Of a stretch of 64,000 nucleotides of DNA, positions 58,054 through 64,000 are shown one piece after another. Source of the DNA: Methanoculleus marisnigri JR1 (GTDB lineage: Archaea; Halobacteriota; Methanomicrobia; Methanomicrobiales; Methanoculleaceae); NCBI RefSeq assembly GCF_000015825.1, contig NC_009051.1:1544695-1608694 (forward strand), read 5' to 3'. Numbering within the stretch: position 1 is the stretch's first letter; every line of letters starts with the position of its first letter. Made by a program: the position numbers and the translations under genes. The notes beneath the pieces were generated by a model. That model worked only from the letters and a program-made list of their open reading frames with translations, ran no database searches and had not been told where the DNA came from.

Positions 58054-59450
58054 ACAAAAACCACGCTCACCCGCTCTCTATCGCACTTGATATCCACATA
58101 CCCTTCGCCGCAGATGTAATCAGCATCAATATGCCGAACCCGCTCCGGATCGATGTGAACCCGGATGCGCAACGGCGGCAACGACCGGGCCGACTCAAGG
58201 CCTGCAACCGTGATCTTGAAGCCGTCTTTGGTTTTCGAATATTCCAGATTGGCATTACGGCGCATCCTGAACCAGTCGACGATATCGACTGCACGGGTGA
58301 TCCAGGCGTTGTCTGACTTTGCCCTGTTGATTATACCCGTATACACGCCACCCCAGTCACGGGGGGCAGCCAGGCAGTCGCTGTGCCAGAGAACCGTGAC
58401 GACACCGCCGTACTGCAACGCATGATCGAGGATCTCGTTGCAGGTCTGATACGCCTCGCCCTCATCCAGACCCAGGCAGTCTGCCCTTTCGCACCCCCTC
58501 TCCGTCGTAAGCCAGCAGTGCCTCCCGAACAGGCTGACGTCCTGGATGTGGAGAGGGAGTTCCAACAGCCTCTCAACCCCACGGGGCCGGTAAACTTGCA
58601 GCGTCCCAGCCCGGAATCCGACGTCTTCGTTGTATCCGAACGTGGAATCGTAATCATAGCCCGCATCATCAAGAATCTGCCACGTGCCTTCATCAAAATG
58701 CAGCCAATGCACCCGTGTACCCACCCGGACTCTTGCATCCCTCAGAAGCGACATGCGTTCAGCGTCGGCACTGGCTTTATCAATCCAGTTATCTATGCCG
58801 TGAACCCCCACTTCCCAGCCGCCGGCGGTCAGTTCCTCGATCGGAACATCCTCGATCGAGTAGTATCCGGCACGAATCTGCGGGGAGCCGATCCCCGCAT
58901 GACCGCTCTGGGGCAGGAAGTAGAACGTGGATTTCACCTGATGCTTCTCCTCAAGCACTCTCCAGGTCTCGAAGAGATCCCAGGGATCCATCCCAAGGCC
59001 GAATTTCGCGAGCGCGATCCTGACTCCCTCAATGAATCTCCGTTGAAGGAAGCAGTTGTAGGTCGCATAGAGGACGGATGGGAGAGACCGCTCTCTGACG
59101 GAGGTGACATCCACATCGTGCGTAAGCGCAAGCGAGTAGGTGTACCCCCACGGTATTGGCGGAATTTCGATCAGCGGAGAAAAACGCTTGATCTGCTGGC
59201 GCAACGTGTCCAGGTACTCTTCGCAGAGCGGCCTGCGGTTACGAGGGAGCCCCTCGTTGAGCATATCAGCAATCTTTTTGATCAGGTCATTATCGGTGAG
59301 GTCAATTCGGTTACAGGTCTCTGGAATATGCCCGGTTTTTGTTATGACAACATCATACCTGGATGTTAGGGTATACCATTCCCAGGGAACCTTCAGTAAC
59401 TGAAACACTTCCTCAACTGCATACTCATCGTCATGTTGCACTCCAATCAT
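58050..59450 (-). CDS. Polysaccharide deacetylase-like protein (NodB fold)
   Basis: A 466-residue protein. The NodB-like region contains LTHDVDVTSVRER near residues 108-120 (catalytic Asp and metal Asp), FYFLPQSGHAG, GWEVGVHGIDNW (metal His) and TVLWHSDC near residue 375. A separate N-terminal domain of about 100 residues and a C-terminal beta domain flank it. It is soluble, with no signal peptide, so it may act on a cytoplasmic lipid-linked sugar. It is the first gene of the minus-strand run to 55096. Confidence 0.82.
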   Translation of the reverse strand: MIGVQHDDEYAVEEVFQLLKVPWEWYTLTSRYDVVITKTGHIPETCNRIDLTDNDLIKKIADMLNEGLPRNRRPLCEEYLDTLRQQIKRFSPLIEIPPIPWGYTYSLALTHDVDVTSVRERSLPSVLYATYNCFLQRRFIEGVRIALAKFGLGMDPWDLFETWRVLEEKHQVKSTFYFLPQSGHAGIGSPQIRAGYYSIEDVPIEELTAGGWEVGVHGIDNWIDKASADAERMSLLRDARVRVGTRVHWLHFDEGTWQILDDAGYDYDSTFGYNEDVGFRAGTLQVYRPRGVERLLELPLHIQDVSLFGRHCWLTTERGCERADCLGLDEGEAYQTCNEILDHALQYGGVVTVLWHSDCLAAPRDWGGVYTGIINRAKSDNAWITRAVDIVDWFRMRRNANLEYSKTKDGFKITVAGLESARSLPPLRIRVHIDPERVRHIDADYICGEGYVDIKCDRERVSVVFV

Positions 59451-59861
59451 GTCTTTTTATGCCTCGTTTGAGATGTACAGTTCTTGCAGATTTCCCGCAT
59501 CCTGATATGTCACAATAGATCGATTCAGACAAATCAATTTGATAGGCATTAACTTATACCTTATCAAAATACGGAACTCGTGGGATTATGGTGTAATTTA
59601 TGATTTTTTTGAATCAACTATGATAGTAGATACAATTCACGGCTGTATGCACTAATATATCCCACAATCACCCGGTACGCACCCTCTTCATCTATCCCGG
59701 GTAACACTGCCTCCTCGGCCCCCCAGTTCATTCACACAACCCCTCAAACGCTCCACCAAGCAGCCAACCGCCCATGCGACCCCATCCAGTTCCACCTGAT
59801 CGCCCTGTCCCCCAACCGTTTACTTAAACAATGAGAACGCGAGTATACCTTCCTCGATCTG
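59451..59861. other. Divergent intergenic region with a G-poor stretch
   Basis: About 410 bases. The left 190 bases are A/T-rich and hold the promoter area of the deacetylase gene. From about 59660 to 59830 the plus strand is C- and A-rich and unusually poor in G. TTTACTTAAACAATG near 59819-59833 is TATA-like for the gene at 59862. No gene supported. Confidence 0.45.
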
Positions 59862-61049
59862 ATGGTCCCTCGCAGTATCGTCAATGACGTTCGATCGCTA
59901 GCCTACGATATTGCCACACTCATCGTTTCGGCACTATCGCAGTTCATACCGAAAAATGACCATAAAATCCTATTCTTCTCAGCACCCGACTTCTCCGATA
60001 ATGCAAAGTACGTCTACGACAAAATGCTCGAATCGGGCTTCAATGAAACCTACCAGTTGATTTGGTGCGTCTACTCGCCGGCCCCCGCAAACCACGTCAT
60101 CCGCCGCTCACGTGAATACCTCTACCACGCGCTGACGGCAAAGTATATCATCAGCACCCACGGAACACCCGCCTGGAAGTCCAGAAACCAGGTCAGCATC
60201 GAACTATGGCACGGCCTCCCCCTGAAGACGATCGGGCACTTTGCCGATACTGACTACCCGAACGCCGCCGCGAGACTCTCCGCGGCACAGAGGCTGCGGG
60301 GGTTTGCGAACTCCGTGGACTATCTCATCACAACCTCGGAATTCGAGCGGATGATCTTCTCTTCCGCTTTCCTGATCGATCCGGGGAGAGTCCTGATCCT
60401 CGGGCAGCCCCGGTGCGATGCTCTTTACAGGCCCGGAGCTTCCGGGATAGACGCACTCTGCCGTATCCTCGACCGGAACGATATTGTTAGGAAGAGGAAC
60501 CTGCTGTATCTTCCCACCTTCCGGGAGTACGATTCCGGTGCGAGCCGTAAAATTCTGGAAGAGATCCTCGCAAGCGAGAAGTTTCGCCGGTTCGTGAAGG
60601 ACGAGAACCTGCTGTTCATCTGCAAGCCTCACTCTCACGATGAGGGTGCGTTTCAGGCGTACAACGGAGAGCACATCCACATACTCTTAAACGATGACCT
60701 GCAGAAATCCGGTAATACCATCTACGACTTCCTGAACGCCGTCGACATCCTGGTTACCGATTACTCGTCGGTGTACTTCGACTACCTTCACCTGAACCGG
60801 CCAATCGTCTTCCACGTGCCCGACATTGAGGATTATCGGGCGCAGAGAGGCTTTATTCTCGAACCGTTTCGCGACTGGGCGCCGGGGGAGATCTCGACCG
60901 ATGTCGATGAACTGATAGGAGCCCTTACGAGTACCCTCGCCGGCCCGGACAGGTGGGAGCCGGAGAGGGCCAGGCTCCGACGGTTATTGTTCAGGTACAC
61001 CGACGATCTCGCATCTGAAAGAGTCTGCAGACTGATCGAGCAACATTAA
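59862..61049 (+). CDS. CDP-glycerol:glycerophosphotransferase (TagB/TagF-like)
   Basis: A 395-residue protein of the teichoic-acid glycerophosphotransferase family. It has ILFFSAPDFSDNAKYVY, the acceptor-domain motif ISTHGTPAW, the catalytic ELWHGLPLKTIGH near residue 110, LILGQPRCDAL, FICKPHSHDEG and the C-terminal nucleotide-binding TDYSSVYFDYLHLNRP. These enzymes transfer polyol phosphate from CDP-glycerol or a similar donor to a lipid-linked acceptor on the inner membrane face. A nucleotidyltransferase and a GpsA-like dehydrogenase lie downstream. Confidence 0.88.
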   Translation: MVPRSIVNDVRSLAYDIATLIVSALSQFIPKNDHKILFFSAPDFSDNAKYVYDKMLESGFNETYQLIWCVYSPAPANHVIRRSREYLYHALTAKYIISTHGTPAWKSRNQVSIELWHGLPLKTIGHFADTDYPNAAARLSAAQRLRGFANSVDYLITTSEFERMIFSSAFLIDPGRVLILGQPRCDALYRPGASGIDALCRILDRNDIVRKRNLLYLPTFREYDSGASRKILEEILASEKFRRFVKDENLLFICKPHSHDEGAFQAYNGEHIHILLNDDLQKSGNTIYDFLNAVDILVTDYSSVYFDYLHLNRPIVFHVPDIEDYRAQRGFILEPFRDWAPGEISTDVDELIGALTSTLAGPDRWEPERARLRRLLFRYTDDLASERVCRLIEQH

Positions 61050-61077
61050 TCCGATCCGGTAAAAGCCGTTCCGAAAT

Positions 61078-61270
61078 CCTCCGGCAGGGAGACACCGCTC
61101 ACACCCCCGGTGCTCACGCTCACGATGTTCGCGGTCCGACGGCCTCCGGCCCTCTCAAACTCCGGCCCTTTGGCCGTCACTGTTCGAAAATTGCTGCGCA
61201 ATTTTCTCGAACTCCGCCTGCCCCCCTGGGGCACGCGTCGTTGCTCGCACCTCCCGGAGGTTATACACCT
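61078..61270 (-). repeat. Cluster of hairpin modules, locus D
   Basis: Read on the minus strand, CGGAGTTCGAG is followed by AAAATTGC-GCA-GCAATTTT (arms 61187-61194 and 61198-61205), CGGAGTTTGAG by AGGGCC-GGA-GGCC, and GCGTGAG by CACC-GGG-GGTG. The flanks match the modules in copies A and B while the stems differ. The core hairpin and inverted ends are absent. The remaining bases to 61516 show no gene. Confidence 0.6.
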
Positions 61271-61525
61271 ACTGGACGGATCTCCCCGAATCGGCTGCCG
61301 AGTGAAAAATGCTGCCGGGGTAAAAGCCTTACTCATCCCGGACCACGACACAGTCCACACGGCAGAAATCCCGCATCTAATCGCTCAGCACGAGGGAGCC
61401 CCGAAGCCTGCAGACTGTTCCGGGAGTGCCTCGACTGCCCGAGAGGTTGAGACACCCAGTTGGCAGCCAAATCTTCTTATAACCGGACGGAGTGTAACCC
61501 TCGACAAACCGGGTCGGTGTTTCGT

Positions 61526-62272
61526 TTGAACGGGATAATCCTGGCAGCAGGTCGCGGGCAAAGACTAGGCAGAGACATCGATCTCGAGAAGATCGGCCCG
61601 AAATGTCTGCTTCCTATCGACAGTCGGACACTGCTGGAACGAACGGTCTCGGATCTGGTATCATTCGGTGTGGATACGATCACCATCGTCGTTGGATACC
61701 AGGCAGAGAGGGTACAGGAAGCGTGCGTGGCACTGGGGAGGAAGTATAATGTCCGATTCGGTTTGGTCCGTAATGACGCATATCTCTCGACCAATACGGC
61801 CTGCTCTCTCCAGATTGGGCTATCCGGCATTCATGACGATGTTGTCATCTTTAACGGCGATGTGCTGTACGATCGCGCCATCTTGGATGATTTACTGAAG
61901 ATAAACCGGACCGCGATCGCGGTCGACAATACGAAACCGCTCACCGGAGAATCGTTCAAAGTGAGGATATTAAACAGCCGGATTGAAGAGATGGGAAAGA
62001 CCGTCCCGGTAGAACGGGCGACAGGAGAGTTCATCGGTATCTCGAAGATCGCCGGCAGGGATATCGGCGAAGCAAAAAGGCTGCTGAATGCCCTGGTTTC
62101 GGGGGATCCGAATAACTACTACGACTTCATCTACCAGTCCCTTTCAGAGAGCGGGAACCTTGCATACTCGTTCACGAACGGACTGAAATGGACGGAAATC
62201 GACGATATCCGGGACCTCAGGTATGCCGAGAGCATTGCAGGCATAGCCTGCGGTGCACGGGGGCGGTTTTGA
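61526..62272 (+). CDS. Nucleotidyltransferase of the sugar/choline-phosphate type
   Basis: A 248-residue protein starting NGIILAAGRGQRLG, the nucleotide-binding loop, followed by KIGPKCLLPI, STNTACSLQIG and VIFNGDVLYD, where the Asp binds metal. The S-T-N-T-x-x-S-L segment recalls LicC-like phosphocholine cytidylyltransferases. The most probable product is a CDP- or other NDP-activated polyol, choline or sugar. The start is TTG 61526, or GTG 61517 three codons earlier; no ATG is suitably placed. Its stop overlaps the next gene's ATG (TGATG). Confidence 0.8.
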   Translation: MNGIILAAGRGQRLGRDIDLEKIGPKCLLPIDSRTLLERTVSDLVSFGVDTITIVVGYQAERVQEACVALGRKYNVRFGLVRNDAYLSTNTACSLQIGLSGIHDDVVIFNGDVLYDRAILDDLLKINRTAIAVDNTKPLTGESFKVRILNSRIEEMGKTVPVERATGEFIGISKIAGRDIGEAKRLLNALVSGDPNNYYDFIYQSLSESGNLAYSFTNGLKWTEIDDIRDLRYAESIAGIACGARGRF

Positions 62273-63249
62273 TGATATCGAAAGTCGGGGTCATCGGCGC
62301 CGGAAGCATGGGCACCGCCGTCGCGCAGAGCATATCCAGAAGAGTCGGAGAAGTGATCGTGTTCGGGAGGAGACAGGAGATTGTCGATTCGATAAACACC
62401 GACAATTGCAACAAACGTTATTTCCCGGGCCTGCGCCTGAACCCCAATATACATGCAAGATTGATGGGCGATAGACAGGGTCTCGCGGACTGCGAGGCTG
62501 TAATCATCGCTGTGCCCTCAAGTGAAGTCCGGTTTATCGTTAACGCTACCCACGACGAACTCACAGGCAAGTTCCTCGTCACGGTAGCCAAAGGGCTGGA
62601 ATATCCGTCGCTCAAAACGATGAGCGAAATTATCCGCGATGAAACGGGCAACCCGGACATAGCCTGTTTCTCAGGGCCGACCTTCGCCGATGAGGTTGCC
62701 TACGGCCATATTGCCGGCGCTACGATAGGTGCCGGCGGGGATCCATCGCTGAGAGCAACGATCTCGAATCTTTTCGGTGAATTCATCCTGGATTTTTCGG
62801 ATGATATCAGGGCAGTCGAGTTATGCGGCGTGCTGAAGAACGTATACGCCATCGGAACGGGGATGTGGGATTCGGTTTACGGCAACCATAACGAGCACTA
62901 CACCTTCCTCAACATGTGCTACAAGGAGATGTGCATCTTTTTACGGGCGATCTCTCGCGATAAAGGGATATTCACAAAATTCTGCTGCTTTGGGGATTTC
63001 AACCTGACCGCCAACGTGGATAAAAGCCGCAACCGGACATTGGGGCTGATGGTCGGCAAAAAGATCGTAAAAACCCCCTATTTAGAGTCCGGCGTGACGT
63101 TCGAAGGCTCAAGATCTGTTAAAGGGATAATTGAACTGGCCGAGAACCACAGTATCGATATGCCCATTGCACGATTCGTCTACGATGTTTTGAGCGGGAA
63201 TAACAACGTGCGGGAATCGGTCGATGGGGTCATCAGGAAAGCGCCCTGA
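62272..63249 (+). CDS. GpsA-like NAD(P)-dependent glycerol-3-phosphate dehydrogenase
   Basis: A 325-residue dehydrogenase. GVIGAGSMGTAVAQS at residues 5-19 binds NAD(P); NKRYFPGLRLNPNI, AVPS, AKGLE, SGPTFADEVAYGHIA, the catalytic Lys in CGVLKNVYAIGTGM and SRNRTLG all match bacterial GpsA. The enzyme reduces dihydroxyacetone phosphate to sn-glycerol 3-phosphate, the enantiomer not used for archaeal membrane lipids. It is coupled to the nucleotidyltransferase, so it probably supplies precursor for a CDP-glycerol-like donor. The exact substrate is inferred. Confidence 0.85.
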   Translation: MISKVGVIGAGSMGTAVAQSISRRVGEVIVFGRRQEIVDSINTDNCNKRYFPGLRLNPNIHARLMGDRQGLADCEAVIIAVPSSEVRFIVNATHDELTGKFLVTVAKGLEYPSLKTMSEIIRDETGNPDIACFSGPTFADEVAYGHIAGATIGAGGDPSLRATISNLFGEFILDFSDDIRAVELCGVLKNVYAIGTGMWDSVYGNHNEHYTFLNMCYKEMCIFLRAISRDKGIFTKFCCFGDFNLTANVDKSRNRTLGLMVGKKIVKTPYLESGVTFEGSRSVKGIIELAENHSIDMPIARFVYDVLSGNNNVRESVDGVIRKAP

Positions 63250-63343
63250 AACACCAAGAGCAGGAACCTGATCCCCATACGGTCGAGTAACCGCTCTCTT
63301 CATCGTGGAGAACAGTTCCGTCAAACCTCATCGAAACCCGGGA

Positions 63344-64000
63344 TTATACGGGTCTTTCCTCGATGATGTTCCGGATTTTTTGCATCCTCCCCTCAAGGGA
63401 GAACTCCTTCTCAACCCTGGCTCTTGCCGCCTTCCCCCTGTCGGACTGCAACGCCCCCAATATCCCCGCCGCCGTCGCTTCCGCATCCCCGTACGGCACT
63501 ACGAATCCCGTGTCCCCCACCACCTCCGGGAGGGCGCCCCTGTCCGTCACCACGGGGACGCACTCGCAGGCCATCGCTTCGGCAAGCGCAACACCGAACG
63601 ACTCCCGGTAAGAGAGCTGGCAGTAGACCTTTGCCCGGCGGTACCACTGCAGGAGTTCGCCCTGGGAAGTGGGTGAGATAATCTCGACGTTCGGCGGGGC
63701 ATCCCGTCTCAGGTCTTCGATGCTCCCGTCAAGGTCGCGGCCGATGACAGCGAAACGGAGGTCCGGAAAGTGTCTTGCAGTTTCGAGGAACGTATCAAGG
63801 CCCTTGAGCGCGATGTTGCTCTGGCTGATCTGGCATACCGTGATGACGAGATCGTCTTTTTCCTCTCCCGGGGAGAACTGCGCGCAGTCGATCCCGTTAT
63901 AGACGACTGCAACGTGACGGTGATCGCCCAGTTCCAGTATCTCCCGCCTGTTGAACTCCGATACCGCGAGGATGTGATCGGCGTTTTGGATGATGTAGTT
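63344..64000 (-). CDS. Glycosyltransferase family 4, C-terminal part
   Basis: The last 218 residues of a GT-B glycosyltransferase whose start lies beyond base 64000. It shows ILAVSEFNRREILELG, VVYNGIDCAQFSPGE, VICQISQ-like TVCQISQSNIALKGLD, WYRRAKVYCQLSYRESFG and the E-x7-E motif ESFGVALAEAMACECVPVV. It is encoded opposite to the GpsA-like gene, and the 94 bases between the two stops contain no gene. It belongs to the surface-glycan island. Confidence 0.9.
   Translation of the reverse strand, partial: NYIIQNADHILAVSEFNRREILELGDHRHVAVVYNGIDCAQFSPGEEKDDLVITVCQISQSNIALKGLDTFLETARHFPDLRFAVIGRDLDGSIEDLRRDAPPNVEIISPTSQGELLQWYRRAKVYCQLSYRESFGVALAEAMACECVPVVTDRGALPEVVGDTGFVVPYGDAEATAAGILGALQSDRGKAARARVEKEFSLEGRMQKIRNIIEERPV

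Overview
The window reads as a chromosomal segment of a hydrogenotrophic methanogenic archaeon of the Methanomicrobiales, most likely Methanoculleus or a close relative. This rests on the gene content: a methanofuran-pathway synthase (MfnB), the archaeal FBP aldolase/phosphatase, topoisomerase VI, a VAT-type AAA ATPase, an Sm-like protein, a type V-like archaeal RecJ and archaeal NadM. GC is high in the core, TATA boxes sit about 25-30 bases before many starts, and Shine-Dalgarno sequences are variants of GGAGGTGAT. No rRNA, tRNA or CRISPR array was seen.

Layout. 1-10 kb: adenine deaminase (cut by the left edge, apparently starting at CTG), a lipoprotein, an M48-like membrane protease, then a chemosensory cassette parA - soluble four-PAS chemoreceptor - cheW - cheR, followed by small membrane, exported and helix-turn-helix proteins and a Thr/Glu-rich surface protein. 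10-17 kb (minus strand): an operon-like run UPF0200 kinase - TIM-barrel isomerase - RNase Z - MgtE-type transporter - PhoU/TrkA-C protein - RecJ-like DHH protein, plus a NrdG-like radical SAM protein. 17-30 kb: thiC, a carboxymuconolactone-decarboxylase-like protein, 5-formyl-THF cyclo-ligase, VAT/Cdc48 with an Hsp20, FBP aldolase/phosphatase, Sm-like protein, a winged-helix Cys-cluster protein, a heat-shock-type ArsR regulator with a second Hsp20, guaB and mfnB. 30-50 kb: tmk, valS, DUF92 protein, YchF GTPase, a larB-nadM-coiled coil-membrane-MATE run, the operon hisS-top6B-top6A and a MntA/HepT toxin-antitoxin pair. 51-64 kb: a cell-surface polysaccharide island with visibly more A+T in its first 8 kb. 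It holds glycosyltransferases, UDP-GlcNAc 2-epimerase, PHP, ATP-grasp and deacetylase genes, and a teichoic-acid-like set (CDP-glycerol-type glycerophosphotransferase, sugar/polyol nucleotidyltransferase, GpsA-like dehydrogenase).

The most unusual material is non-coding. Three intergenic loci (about 19.2, 35.0 and 38.9 kb) carry related elements, each with the same G-rich/C-rich core hairpin and GATATCGCC-type inverted ends. They are associated with short hairpin modules whose stems vary while the flanks stay constant; a fourth locus at 61.1 kb holds modules only. A separate array of three 58-bp tandem repeats precedes the Sm-like gene.

Functional links that can be proposed: VAT, both Hsp20 proteins and the ArsR-type regulator form a heat-shock set, with a shared 17-bp promoter motif in front of VAT and of the regulator. 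The PhoU/TrkA-C protein probably controls the adjacent cation transporter. The ParA protein probably positions the soluble chemoreceptor. The glycerophosphate genes suggest an archaeal polyol-phosphate cell-surface polymer.
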